Source of the DNA: Prostheceraeus crozeri
Lineage: Eukaryota > Platyhelminthes > Polycladida > Euryleptidae
DNA length: 64,000 nt
Assembly: GCA_907163375.1 (NCBI GenBank)
Contig: CAJQUW010000515.1
Location: 1 to 64,000, forward strand
Direction: 5' to 3'
A program made the position numbers and the translations under genes. The notes under the pieces were generated by a model. The model had not been told where the DNA came from. It was given only the letters and a program-made list of their open reading frames with translations, and made no database searches. Shown piece after piece: positions 19,373 to 31,425 of the stretch. Position 1 is the stretch's first letter. Each line of letters starts with the position of its first letter.

Positions 19373-19618
19373 GATTGATCAGACAAAGTTGAGAGGGAAG
19401 AATGGCTTTGGCAAGTCACACACGCTTTCCAAGTCAAGAGAATGAAATGAAGAGAAAATGGGGAGACGTCTGCTTTTATAGTCTCCTGCGAATCCACATT
19501 TGACACTATGTGAGCCAATCAGAGACCTCCGTTTCTCCCCTGACTTCGTTGGGGCAGAGAAAAGGAGGCACGCGGACGTCTGACTCATGAATGCTTTTCC
19601 CAAATCTTGTAGTTAAAT

Positions 19619-20041
19619 CTAGTTTAGCACATTGAGTTGAATATGAATGTGTTTTATTAGACATAAGAGCAAGTTGGATCCATGCTCATGAAATGAATCT
19701 AGTCGAGATGCAATTTTCGTCATGTGTTGCTGATAGAAATGTTTGGGATCATGTATCGTCTCTGCAGAATAGGATGCAAAATTAAACACTACACGTTCAC
19801 CTGCACGTTCATCAGTCACTTTCTCAAATTCAATCTCTGCAACTAATCGTCCTTTCACATCTTTATTCATCAAACTGTCCATGAGCTGTTGGAAAACGAA
19901 GCAACCTTTAGCGATAGCAAATTCTAAGTCTGCCTTTTCATGATGAAATGAGATGATGTAGTCCCTAATCACACCACGAAGCCTTTGTTGATGAAAACGT
20001 AGTGAACAAAATTCATTCGTAAACTTTACTGCTTCTGTCAT
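19619..20041 (-). CDS. Stand-alone polymerase N-terminal-like domain protein, second copy
   Basis: Mirror of 11109-11531, intact; the visible change is HHEIADLEF to HHEKADLEF. Confidence 0.65.
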   Translation of the reverse strand: MTEAVKFTNEFCSLRFHQQRLRGVIRDYIISFHHEKADLEFAIAKGCFVFQQLMDSLMNKDVKGRLVAEIEFEKVTDERAGERVVFNFASYSAETIHDPKHFYQQHMTKIASRLDSFHEHGSNLLLCLIKHIHIQLNVLN

Positions 20042-20169
20042 CTTTCTTCCTTTCACTTTGGAGACATAGCATAAATGACATTCAGGTGTAACATGGCACG
20101 CTGATTCCAAATCTGGTCTCTGTTTTCCCGTCCGAGGCTTGCTTCACCTGCTAGAGCGATTTTCGTAAA

Positions 20170-21140
20170 AATTCTAACTCTGTCGTTTCTCGCCAATGCT
20201 CCAAATTTTCAATAACGTCTCACCTCTAAACGAAGGCAGGTAGGAACAAGCCATAATTTCCACTGCATTTTTCTCATTCTTAGCTTTCAAACGAGCTATT
20301 GCACGACTTTCTACGATGTCTACAACCAAAGATGGAAGATCGCTACCGAGGGGGGGGGTGTCAGAACTTTTTCTCTTCGATAGAGTTGGGAAGAAGTTTC
20401 TAGACCCAAAATTGGTCAAAACGTCCGAATTTCCACTCCTTTTTACCATCCGAGGTCTCCTTCCTGTCGAAAAACGACTTTTCTCATCCCAAAACATCCA
20501 ACATCCGCCTTTTCCAACTCTGACGTTTTCCTGCCATTCTCCTCCCTAAACCCAGGAAAATAGGACCAAACCGAGCTTTCTACTGCACTTTTCTCTTTTT
20601 TAGCTTTCAAACGAGCTATTGCACGACTTTCTACGATCTCCGGAACCAAAGTTGGAGGATCTCTACCGAATGGGAGGGGGGTGTCAGAACTTTTTCTCTT
20701 CGATGGAGTTGGGAAGAAGTTCCTAGACCCAAAATTGGTCAAAACGTCCGAATTTCCACTCCGTTTTACCATCCGATGTCTCCTTCCTGTCGAAAAACGA
20801 CTTTTCTCATCCCAAAACCTCCAACACCCGACTTTTCCAACTCTGACGTTTCCTGCCATTTTCCTCCCTGAACCCAGGAAAAGTAGTCCAAACTGAGCTT
20901 TCCACTGCATTTTTCTCACTCTTAGCCTTTAAATGAGCTATCACATGACTTTCTACGATTTCTAACACCAAAGTTGGAAGTTTGGCAGGAGGGGGGGGGG
21001 GACGTCCTCAAATTTTTTTCTCTCCGATGTCGCTGGAAACATCCTTCCTAACCCAACATTTCACGAAGATTCCGAATCTGGCCTCCGTTTTCCCATCCGA
21101 ACCCTCCTTCTGCCCGAAAAACGACTTTTCTCATCCCAAA
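20170..21140. repeat. About 320-bp subterminal repeats, three units (right)
   Basis: Units carry CTTTTCTCATCCCAAA near 20487, 20808 and 21128. This is one unit more than in the left arm. C/G homopolymer runs vary in length between units. Confidence 0.8.
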
Positions 21141-21384
21141 CACCACCAACACCCATCCTTTCCTCACTCTATCCCTCACACATCACCTTCCTCCCCATCC
21201 CTTGCCTCTCAGTTCCTTCCTTCCTTCCTTCCAGAGGGGGGAGGTAGGGACCTGTTTCCTCCTCTCGGACCCATTCCTCCCAGCACATCCTTGGCCACTT
21301 CCTCTCGCCAGAGGGGGGGACTGAGTCAGCATGATGACTCATCGTTTCGCATTTTGTCCTTGCGCCTGCCATGGGGTTACTACT

Positions 21385-21390
21385 AAGGCT
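21385..21390. repeat. Right target site duplication of P2 (AAGGCT)
   Basis: Identical to 10085-10090 and directly next to the GGTTACTACT terminus. Confidence 0.85.
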
Positions 21391-22421
21391 CCAAAAACAA
21401 TCGATGTCTGCCTTTCAAATGCTTTTACAGAAAATGTGAAGTTAATGGCAATTTAAACGTTAGAACTGAAATTTCGAAAGCAAATGCGTCGAACACAATA
21501 ACGAGGTGTACAGGTGAATAAACAGCTAAATGGAAATGACTGTTGCGGTTTTCGTTATCAAAGCATAAAACCATCTGAATCATCGTTATCCCGGAAAAAA
21601 ACGATTTCCTCATTATATTATGCCACATTTATGATATCGGATAAACATAAACGCATACTATAAAGAAGATTATTCCACACGGTGTAGGATAGAAAATCAC
21701 AACCGATCGTGCGAAAAAAGTGAATTCTTACCAAGCGTGGCGCATGAGATCAATCATCACACTAGACCGATTTCTATGTTATTTCTTTAGCTGTACCAAT
21801 GCCTCAGGGTCAATGAATATGCATTCACAGAGTCGTCACTTACAAAACATGTTTATTTAATATTAACACAAAGTTGAATTTTGAGAAATGTGAATTTTCG
21901 ACTGAATTCTACGCCAACACAGCCCATCTGAAATTCTCTGAACCTCACGACCAAAGTCCATGGGTTGCGATCACAGAAATTCCACTTTTCGATTTGTTTA
22001 AGTTAGTGGGACAATGGAGTGCCAGATTTCTATGGTTGCGGTAGTTTGACGGATGATAGTCTAATGAGCGATAGTCAAAAAATGCTCTAAATGACAATTG
22101 CTCTCATGGAATTCTCACTACATGCTTGGTGTGAGAGCTCAGAACAAACCGGTGTTAGGTCATGTCCAATCTCTTTAAGTTCCAGTCACACTTCGAGCTT
22201 TTCCAAGCGTTTCCGAGCAAATTGCTTTGCTGAAAATATAAAGTCATCATTGCAGCAGTTGTAGACTACCACAATGTACAAAGTGGGGCTGCTCGCGCTG
22301 CACCGGCTATCAGATCGGGGCACTGAAATGTGCGAATTTCCTTTGCAGGCTCTGTGGCCTTGTGGTGGAGTGTTCGTTCTGCATCCAGGAGACCTTGGCT
22401 CAAACCTTGGTCAAGTCAAGC
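21391..22421. other. Host-like DNA, nothing recognised
   Basis: No coding motif, RNA gene or repeat structure found in this stretch. Confidence 0.5.
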
Positions 22422-22863
22422 CTTAGGCTGCGTTTACACGTGCAACTTGATTGCTGCCACTTTTCGATCCATGATGAGTCAGAAAAGAATGGACAAACAA
22501 TTGAAGTAAATGCATGCCTTCAATCATCGTGCTTCGTGCGTCACCAGACAAAAGCAATCTAGCAAATGGTAATGAAGAGAAAAATGCATTGATTCATCAG
22601 CTCATCATCCTCTGAGTGTCAACTAAAGTTCAGCCGTGTTGAACTTTAGTTGCCACTTTTTACTGACACTCAGAGGATGATGAGCTGATGAATCAATGCA
22701 TTTTTCTCTTCATTACCATTTGCTAGATTGCTTTTGTCTGGTGACGCACGAAGCACGATGATTGAAGGCATGCATTTACTTCAATTGTTTGTCCATTCTT
22801 TTCTGACTCATCATGGATCGAAAAGTGGCAGCAATTAAGTTGCACGTGTAAACGCAGCCTAAG
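22422..22863. mobile_element. MITE/foldback element, about 442 bp
   Basis: CTTAGGCTGCGTTTACACGT at the left, its reverse complement at the right, and near-perfect pairing of the whole length except a short centre around GTTCAGCCGTGTTGAAC. No coding capacity. A target duplication is not evident. Confidence 0.75.
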
Positions 22864-25068
22864 ACTTTTAAAGTAGGCACACTCTGCATTCTTGCTATAG
22901 TGGAGCTGTGGAGAAAGTCAACAACTGTATCCGCTACCGAGCAATGTTTGTCTCCACCAAAACCTTGCTATAGGTTGCAAATTTGAAAAATTGCAATTTT
23001 AGGCTTTGTATTTTATTCTTGTCACAATATGCCGAATGATGCACTGACATCGTTGACAAAATATCCATGAGTTTCGTCTGTTTTTTTAAATGCTCTGTCA
23101 CGAATTTCTTGAAGCCAGACAATGTTATGATGCACCAGTTCAGAGAATGCTCTATAATGTAATATAACAATCAACAAAGTAAAAAAGTAAGCAATTTGAT
23201 TATCTAAGAAAACTTCAATGTCCTGTCAGTTCTTTATTTGCTTTTGCAAAAGGATGTGTTCGATGCTACAGCCGACAACCTCGAATGTTTTTGTTAAGTA
23301 GAAATAAAAAATAACAATGTTCCTGCCTTGAGAATACGATGCGTGGTGATTCCCAAAGAAATTGGATACTTTATTTATACATTCATATTTGAATGCACCC
23401 TTTGATGAAAAATAAAGCAATTGAAAAATACAGTGTGCAGCGAAATACACACTGTGTCTATTACAAATTTTCAAAATTTTGTAAAATATTTATTGCAAAT
23501 TCTCGCTGATAAAACGGCTATTTCACGTAAAAAGGAGACACAAAATATAGATGTTTTGCTCGCCATGATTTTTCTTTATTGCTGAGTCAAGGCTTCACAG
23601 ATTTTATCATAATGGCCTCTCTAAAGCGCAGATTCATGCTGGTAGTGTATCAAGCTATGTCTTTCACTGTGAGCGGGAAAACTATGTCAAGGGAGCAATT
23701 TTTGTCGATAGCTAAATGCACTTGAGTCCTTGAGTGATCTCTGATCATTGTGTGGAGAGAACGGACTATTCCCGGTGCAACTCATGTGTACATTGTACGA
23801 ACGCGCTTTAGACAGGCCATCACGTAAAACCTATGAAAACTTAGCTTCAATGCCAAAGAAGAATGCAAAGCATTGTATTTTAGCTCTTATGTAATCCTCC
23901 CCGTGTATATCTGCGAAAATTTGTCGCAAATTTTAATGCAGCATAATTTTCTTTAAGCACCATGTTTGCAAGAAAATATAAATGTACGTATGCCAAGCTG
24001 CTTTATAGAATCCACAAAATCTACATTTTTTTACAAATGTTCAGCTAGAAAAGGATTTTTCAAAATGCTAAGCAAATATCTTCATTATATCAGAGCTAAA
24101 ATACTAATGCCTGATATGCTGTGCACTCGTCTTTGTTGTTGAGACTTGGTTTCATGGATTTTGTTAGTATAACCTCTCTGAACCGCTAATTATAAGATCC
24201 TATGATTTTTATATCAAAAGGAAACACTAGGCTGACGGGAGCAGCTGTGGTGATACTTAAATATGCTGTAGTCTCTATTTTTGGCATGCTCTATAATCCG
24301 CATGTAAGCTTATTTTCAAATGCTCATTGACTCTTCCCAACCAATGGCTTGAAAACATTGAGTCATCATTGATGGCTACTTAAACTCTTCTGACATCCAT
24401 GGATATCGTGGAGATAACCATTTAACGACTAAATTGCTTTGTGCATAAATGTAGTCTTTTATATTAATACTTTTGTTAGTTTTATTAATTATATACTTTT
24501 CGTTAGATTTAGCACGTATGGTTCTTTGGAATATAAAACTTCGTTTCTTCCATTGAGGCTATTCAAATGTGTAGTTTCTACGTGTCCGCATAGTACATGT
24601 ACAGCACAAGCAAACATGAGGTTGTATTACGAGCGGTCTTTCTTCGGACTCGCTATTCATTCACCTGGTGAAATTATTTTTAACTTTTGAATAATCATCA
24701 TCACGTTAGCCTTGGTTGGTCTATGGGAATGGATGTAGAAGTCTACGGAGAAAGAAACGAATAGCCAGATGAAAATGAGAGAGAACCAGAGACACAGATT
24801 TTCTGCCGACAGCAGAAAAAAGCAGAATTGCTACTATTACGAAAAATAGGCCGCATGTGACTCTTCTTCTTTGGCAATTCTAGGACAGTTATCATGTCTT
24901 TAGGCAAAGATTATCCTTGTTCGAGGTACACGTAATGATTTGGCTTCTTTACCACTAATATGCTGTATATTGCGCTCTTAGTTTCAGAAATTTGGAAACT
25001 CTAGAACCAAACCCTTTTTGATTCTTATTCGTCAACGATTTCTTGTATGTAGTTTATGAGGATGTACA
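22864..25068. other. AT-rich host-like DNA, nothing recognised
   Basis: Short ORFs only (for example 22934-23170 minus, 24439-24690 plus), with no motif or repeat I can name. Confidence 0.5.
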
Positions 25069-25258
25069 ATGATTTTGACGGTTGCACACCAAAAGTTGAG
25101 CAAGCACTTGGAGCGGGATGCGGCCTTGGAATATCTCGAAACATTCAGTGTTAGGATCCCACGCAAATGTTCAGAATGGATCACGGCATCCGAAAATATT
25201 CGTTGGTACGTGGATTTTCACTGCCTCATCCAAAAAGTGACTTCTCTTGAAGTTGGCT

Positions 25259-25460
25259 GATAAAGTGGTTTCTCGAGATGAAGGCAAAATACCGATGATC
25301 GCAGCCATTGCAAAGGCCACACAGTCTATCAGAGTTGCTTTCAGATACCGCTGTAGAGAGATCCTTTAGCGCACGCAATCTCGTCGCCATTGGTCGTCGG
25401 AATAGACAGTGCATTGAGCATCTTAAAACTTCTGTTTTTGTTATGTACAACAAAATCTAA
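25259..25460 (+). pseudogene. hAT transposase C-terminal fragment
   Basis: The end of the hAT dimerisation region is visible: DTAVERSFSARNLV...IGRRNR...EHLKTSVFVMYN, ending in TAA near 25460. The preceding bases (VVSRDEGKIPMIAA...) are in another frame, so the fragment is broken. An 11-bp Penelope target site follows at once. Confidence 0.6.
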
Positions 25461-25611
25461 GAATATAATTCACAACACAAAAGTCGCAGAGATAGCACTT
25501 TATTGGGCGAGCGCTTTCGAGTATTTCCACTCATCTACAGGCATCATTCAACGGTAAAAGCAAGCCTAAATACAATTTCAGGTGGCGCGAGTTAAAATCA
25601 AATCAATCCAA

Positions 25612-26229
25612 TTAAAATAAGAACAATTCTTCTGATGTGCTGTGGTTGTTCAGTAGGCTTTTATTCTTTGTGATGTATTGTTTGATGAAAAGGGTTTCTG
25701 TTATTTTTGTGTCGTTTGTGCGCATGAGTATTCTGAAGCTGTTGTGTGTTGGTGGGTGAATGTGTGTCGAGATTTCTGACAGTGGGCGACCTTTGATATG
25801 TTCGTTAATGCGGGTTTGCAGGTGACGGCGCGTCTCTCCGATGTAACACTTGTCACAGTGTTCACATTTGAATTCATATACTAAGGAGGAGCACACGTTA
25901 GAGGGGATAGTATCTTTGTTTTTGAAAATTTGTTGGGTTTTGTAGGTTCTGTAATACGGTACAATTTTGGTTTTATCTAAAATTCTGTTAATTTTATGAA
26001 TTTCTTTAGCCATGATTTTTTCACATTCCTTGATGAAAGGAAGGCCATAAAAGATTTTGGTTTTGTCTTCACTAGACTCATCAGAATTCTGCTGTGTATT
26101 TTGGGACCTTTTTTCGCTCATGCATTTTTGAATATATTTTGGGTGGTAGCCGTTCCTTTGGAAGATTTCTTTTATGATTTTATCATTTTCGATTTTATCG
26201 CAACTATAAGTAGTAAGCCTTTCCGATCT
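25612..26229 (-). pseudogene. Penelope GIY-YIG region, 5'-truncated inverted copy
   Basis: Encodes the linker and GIY-YIG domain from KNRSERL onward in the minus direction; the ORF 25612-26121 is open. Differs from the plus copy at few positions (for example ITKNKS against ITQNKS). Confidence 0.8.
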
Positions 26230-27084
26230 AGGGATGAAGTTGATACTTTTCTAAGACAACTTAATTCTAAGGAAAAAAACATTCAATTCACTGTCGAGCA
26301 TTCGATAAATGGCTCTATCAACTTCCTTGACATGACCGTTACTCTCAATGATAACAGTCTTAGATGTAAATGGTTCATTAAGCCTACTAACAGTGGCCTG
26401 TATATCCCGAGTAGCTCATATTGTCCTTCGCAATACAAAAAGAACACCATTGTGGCCTTGAAAAATAGATCGGAAAGGCTTACTACTTATAGTTGCGATA
26501 AAATCGAAAATGATAAAATCATAAAAGAAATCTTCCAAAGGAACGGCTACCACCCAAAATATATTCAAAAATGCATGAGCGAAAAAAGGTCCCAAAATAC
26601 ACAGCAGAATTCTGATGAGTCTAGTGAAGACAAAACCAAAATCTTTTATGGCCTTCCTTTCATCAAGGAATGTGAAAAAATCATGGCTAAAGAAATTCAT
26701 AAAATTAACAGAATTTTAGATAAAACCAAAATTGTACCGTATTACAGAACCTACAAAACCCAACAAATTTTCAAAAACAAAGATACTATCCCCTCTAACG
26801 TGTGCTCCTCCTTAGTATATGAATTCAAATGTGAACACTGTGACAAGTGTTACATCGGAGAGACGCGCCGTCACCTGCAAACCCGCATTAACGAACATAT
26901 CAAAGGTCGCCCACTGTCAGAAATCTCGACACACATTCACCCACCAACACACAACAGCTTCAGAATACTCATGCGCACAAACGACACAAAAATAACAGAA
27001 ACCCTTTTCATCAAACAGTACATCACACAGAATAAAAGCCTACTGAACAACCACAGCACATCAGAAGAATTGTTCTTATTTTAA
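26230..27084 (+). pseudogene. Penelope RT C-terminal part with GIY-YIG endonuclease, 5'-truncated
   Basis: The longer ORF starting at 25996 is chimeric: its first 78 codons are antisense of the inverted copy. True Penelope sequence begins at about 26230: INFLDMTVTL (post-catalytic RT), a lysine-rich linker, CEHCDKCYIGETRRHLQTRI (CxxC plus GIY-YIG core with the catalytic Arg) and a downstream ...ETLFIKQY containing the expected Glu. The RT catalytic core (YADD) is missing. The nuclease would open the target DNA for reverse transcription. Confidence 0.88.
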
Positions 27085-27134
27085 TTGGATTGATTTGATT
27101 TTAACTCGCGCCACCTGAAATTGTATTTAGGCTT

Positions 27135-27196
27135 GCTTTTACCGTTGAATGATGCCTGTAGATGAGTGGAAATACTCGAAAGCGCTCGCCCAATAA
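27135..27196 (+). ncRNA. Possible hammerhead ribozyme remnant in Penelope 3' region
   Basis: CTGTAGATGAG...CTCGAAAGCG resembles the hammerhead core (CUGANGA, stem II GAGT/ACTC, GAAA). One invariant core position is changed (U instead of A), so activity is doubtful. Penelope-like elements are known to carry hammerhead motifs. Confidence 0.3.
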
Positions 27197-27314
27197 AATA
27201 TAATTCACTCTACGGAAATTTCTCTTGAGACTAATGGCGGGCGCGACTTGATTTTCGTGCGATTCCGAATGGTGTGACTCAGCGCACGATTACTCGAAAA
27301 TCGCGCGATTCGAA

Positions 27315-28133
27315 ATACCGTATTTACTCTAATAGAACCCGGACCTCTAATAGAACCCGGGTCTCCAATAGAACCCGGGTCAGAGCAATCTGAATTAATA
27401 GAACCCGGGCCTCTAAGAGAACCCGGGGTCTCTGATAGAACCCGGGTGAGACTCAGTAGCATCTTATTGACCTTGTAGGTGAACCAAAAAGTATTTTTTC
27501 AGTAACAAAATTTTTTTTGTTTAAGGAAATAAAAAAAGAGAAAGAAAGAATGGCAGGAAGATGGATTGGCCCATGCCATGATGATGCCCCCCTCGCGCTT
27601 GATGCGTGTGTTGTGTTTGTGATCGATGAAGAAAAAAACGAAAGAGAGAATGATGATGATGATAGATGAGAAGAATGACTCGACAGGCTTCGAATTATCT
27701 TTTCAATATATAGAGACTTTCAATATAGAGATAAGATAGAGATTTTTTAGACTTTTATCCCTTTCTAGAGTTTTTTCCTTTGTTTTTTTTTTTTTGCGAC
27801 TTTTATTTTTTAAATAAGTGTAGCTTTAATTCGTTCATAATCATCTCACATCATACCACTATCATCTGCCATGAGCATATAAATGTAAAAAAAGAAGTAA
27901 TAAACAATATAAACACTGTTAACTAGCAAAAAAAAGATAAGCAAAATTATGTACTTTTTATAGCCCGCAACGAATTGTAGGTTTTGATCATTTTTTTTTA
28001 ATTTTTTTGTCATTTTTTTTTAATGTAATTAAAACAAAAATATTTTAAAATAGATAGAGACCCCGGCCTAAGAAAGAACCTATTCAGAGCGAATTAATAG
28101 AGCCCCCTAGAATTATTTTGGTAAATACGGTAT
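27315..28133. mobile_element. Small TIR element with internal repeats
   Basis: ATACCGTATTTAC at 27315 and its reverse complement GTAAATACGGTAT ending at 28133. No transposase inside; the interior is low-complexity A/T with poly-T runs. Near both ends are TAATAGARCCC motifs. Confidence 0.5.
27332..27450. repeat. TAATAGAACCCGG short repeats
   Basis: Six or so copies of (A)ATAGAACCCGG separated by GTCTC-like spacers. A related AATAGAGCCCCC occurs at the other end of the element near 28096. Confidence 0.7.
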
Positions 28134-30240
28134 GTTTAGATTTAGTGATTAGAAGTTCATGATTAGTCCAGCTCGCATCATTTTTAATTTTCAGAGCAAT
28201 TTTCTTTAAAAGTGTGATAATTTTTACAAAATTGAGAATATGAGACACAACACAGTCTATGTCGACTCAAATTATAACTACTCTACTAATTTATGTGATA
28301 CTCTAATTGTAAAATTGATGTGCAACACATCATACATGTATATTCTTTATTCGACGTGCAGGAAAAACTACAATATTTCAAGTCTAGTCCTTGCAATAAC
28401 ACCATGATTAATTTCCACTCAGCACGCCGTGACATTTTCCTAAAACTATTTGACAAATGCCAAATACGAATGTTATCCTCTATTTTCAATGGTTTCACAC
28501 CGAAATAATTGTCGTGTATCAGTACCATTCTGCAAGACAAGCCGTCGATAAAATTGTTTTGCTGCTGTGTCAACTCTTGCATATAATTAACTGTCTCACA
28601 GAACACTTTAAAAGTACAGTGTATTGTAAAAGAGCCTGATTTTAGTTATATTACTTAATTTATGTTGTATTTCTGATTTTCATTTTTGACAAATGCAAAC
28701 TTGTTCTATTCTCAAAATGTCTGGGGGAGTATCATAATCAATCAAAAGACGTGTACGAGTATAGTAAATAAGTCACAGGCGAGGCATGAAAAGTCTTGAT
28801 AATCTATTTTCTTGCAAATGTGCTATCATAGAAGCACCGCAAAGTACGCTACATGCACCTACCATGAATATCAATAATATTTTCATTTCCCAGTTTTATT
28901 TTTTCTGGTCTTTATCAATCATATTTTATCGAATATGCTTGTAGGTTTTTGCCGTTACTTCTATCAGTCTTTTGAAATATGGATAATTGTAAGTCAATTA
29001 AATCAAGCCATTAGGTTTATAACGTTTGTAAAACATAAGCAAATTTGATAGAAAAATGTCTTCAGACGTGAACATTTTCAGCACAAAAATTCCTCGGCAG
29101 TTGTAGACGCTCCGTTTCACCCTACAACGGCTCATCATCACAACTAAGAATGGTTCAAACTAGCTTAGAATATCTAGAACCGGCATTCTATGATTTTTGT
29201 GATTATCAGCCGCACTGCAAAGCCGCTGTGCGTCCTTAAGCTTTTTCAGCCATTCCAGATATTTTAAGCTAGTTCGAGCCCCTTTGAGCCGTGCTGACGA
29301 GCCCTTGTGTCCGTCTACTGCTGCCACGGAAGTTTTGTGCTCAAATTGTTCAAGTCTGAGGACATCTTATACATGTACTCTATGCCCGCAGGCCAACTGG
29401 CACGCTACTATCTATATGATTAGCAAATCTGCATCATGTGCATACATGGCCTAAATGAGATTGGAATTTGTTGCCGGGGATGCTCATACTGTGCATATTA
29501 AATGGAAATCACGCAATAATGCGTATTGTTATCAATTTTTTAATATGATTCCAATACGGAGACATAATATGACAGGGATCCAGTGCTTAATTAAATATGC
29601 TTGCGAATGTGTTTAACGTAATTGCATGAATTAATGCATTCCTTCGTTGTGGGGTGTCTCCCATAGAGATTTACAATTTCATGGGAATGAAAAATCGCGG
29701 CACACGGCAATTCTGCCTACCTGTGGATGATCTCATCTACGAGCATCCGCGCATTGCAATTATCTCAAACGTTGAAAGAGTGAATAGAAACATCATCAAG
29801 CAAATTTCATTGAGAAGTCACATTGCACAAAAAACCGCACGATTCTGGTCATTCAAGAATCGCGCGATTGATTCTGTCGCACGATTAATCGTGCGGAATC
29901 GATTAACTGTTCCCGCCACTGTTTGAGGCTTCTGAATGTGTGTGAAGCGTGCATACATGATTGTAATTTGATTTTTATCAACAAAATAGCTTGTGAGAGA
30001 ATTCAAATTGCTTGAAATCATGCTAACAAACTGTAATAAATAGATGAACCAAACTTAATTTATTATTTATCCTAAAATATTTCACTAGCAGGCTTAGATA
30101 TCATGCATAAAATGTATTCAAGTCATGAATTATTTCAGGAATTCAACTTTAACACCATTTATGCAAGTATGGTACGTTCAGAAAATGTAGCAGCTTCATC
30201 ATAATATTAGATATAAAATAACAATCAGATACCAGTATGT
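28134..30240. other. Host-like DNA, nothing recognised
   Basis: Short ORFs on both strands (28286-28606 minus, 29654-29926 plus) are without motif. A TCGCGCGATT/CGATTAATCG-rich patch lies near 29850-29900. Confidence 0.4.
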
Positions 30241-30774
30241 CATTCGAAAGTGTCGCTACATCAAAGCATCAAATGTATAAAGAAAGAAAATCCGAAGATA
30301 TGCGTAGAACTCGAGCAATTATGTCACAATATTACAGTCACAAATTTTCGGTCGAAGCCTTCATCAGATGACATTCAGACGCAGTTGGAAGTGTCAGTGG
30401 TCTTGGGGAGGCAATCACAAACGTCACATGATTTAGTGAAGCAGACGCTTCATGGGTAGGTACATCAATGGTTATCACTTTTGATTCATACTTTATATTC
30501 ATGCAAAGCATTTTTGATGTCGAGATCATTTTTCCCTTTACTACAACATGAAACCGCTCTGCTTCTAAAGCAAAGTTATGCTTGGATGCACGAAAAAGGA
30601 GCAAGTTACAAAGACTGCTGAGTGAGTCTTATGATGATGGTCATAATCTGGGGGTATTTGTGCTGAAGTACTTATTAATTTTGATCCTATACCTCCCATT
30701 GAGGTGATTAATAAATCGGATGTTATATTATTATCTTTTCAAATGGTCCAAGCTTTGTTCCGCGCATTGATAAA

Positions 30775-31425
30775 ATGCATTATACAAATTTTGACGGAAT
30801 ACTTGGAAACATACAACACGTTGTAGACCGCCTGAGAAGGTCTAATTCACAGGAATTGCATGACATTAATTCCACTGATGCAGAGTCATCTTCTGCTAAG
30901 AAGTATTCTCTTAGTCAACATGAAAATATTCCTCCCAAATCTGCGGATGTGCAATTGGAATTTCAGCTGAAATCTTTAAGTGTCGGTCTCACTAATTTAC
31001 TGAACGATACCAAGGAAAGATTATCTTCACGCAATATAACGGCAACATCTTATGTGTGAAGAGATATTTCTTCTCTTAAACGGGATTCTAGGATTGCTAC
31101 ATTACCAAGTGACAAAACGAAACGAATGATAGTTATGAGCCGTGATGAATACAGCGATTTAGTTAATGAGGAAAGTGATAAATATACAAAAATTTCGTCT
31201 AGTCCTGTACCAACGACTTTGCAAGCCAAATTTAACAGGAAAATTTCGGATATTGCTCGTTGTTATCATGAAACCCATCTCGCAGATACATTGTGTGACT
31301 TGCGATTGAGCGAGCCTTTACCTGGGTCACTCTATTTAACAATTAAAGATCACAAACCAGGGGCAATCAAAGGAAGTCCAATTATTTCTGCGATGGATGG
31401 AGCCAGTGCTCCCACGCACACCCGG
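30775..31425 (+). pseudogene. Penelope-like reverse transcriptase, N-terminal fragment
   Basis: After an in-frame stop near 31059 the frame continues with SSLKRDSRIATLPSDKTKR and IVMSRDEYSDLV, then GSLYLTIKDHKPG and SPIISAMDG. These match the early RT blocks of Penelope elements (lpsDK, vvmd..Y, P..Yg..KiHK). It ends near 31425, before the catalytic blocks. It is not part of the 25-27 kb pair. Confidence 0.6.

Larger units (their letters stand above)
10091..21384. mobile_element. P2: complete palindromic Polinton derivative
   Basis: Begins AGTAGTAACC, ends GGTTACTACT, and is flanked by AAGGCT on both sides. The left arm (10091-16258) and right arm (16318-21384) are near-identical inverted copies around a 59-bp centre. 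Each arm carries the same genes pointing inward: polymerase-N-terminal-like domain, proline-rich acidic protein, family X paralog A, then (left arm only) zinc-binding protein and exonuclease, then a second N-domain, family X paralog B, PC4-like, TBP-like. Polymerase, integrase, ATPase and capsid genes are absent. The subterminal repeats match those of P4. The right arm is shorter because of two deletions. Confidence 0.88.
16318..21384. repeat. P2 right palindrome arm (shortened)
   Basis: Inverted copy of the left arm, near-identical by eye. Differences: a 2-base indel beside the TBP stop, scattered substitutions, two 88-bp units instead of three, three subterminal units instead of two, loss of about 370 bp (second N-domain gene) and about 1.1 kb (zinc-binding and exonuclease genes). 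Confidence 0.9.
25474..27196. mobile_element. Inverted pair of Penelope-like elements
   Basis: Two Penelope 3' regions point outward: minus copy about 25499-26229, plus copy 26230-27196. Arms 25499-26229 and 26463-27196 are near-identical; the plus copy is longer by 26230-26462. The pair is flanked by ATATAATTCAC at 25463-25473 and 27197-27207, so it probably inserted as one unit. The minus copy has an extra 25-base tail (GTGCTATCTCTGCGACTTTTGTGTT on the minus strand) that the plus copy lacks. Confidence 0.8.

Noticed and set aside
10091..21384. Palindrome as an assembly or chimeric-read artefact
   Set aside because: Unequal deletions, different repeat numbers, substitutions, a unique 59-bp centre and matching target duplications at both ends are not expected from a folded read. 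Still to be confirmed with raw reads.
25996..26229. Extra N-terminal 78 codons of the Penelope ORF
   Set aside because: They are the antisense of the inverted copy, created by the inverted pair.
28286..28639. Overlapping ORFs on both strands
   Set aside because: No domain, repeat or neighbour support; compatible with chance in AT-rich DNA.
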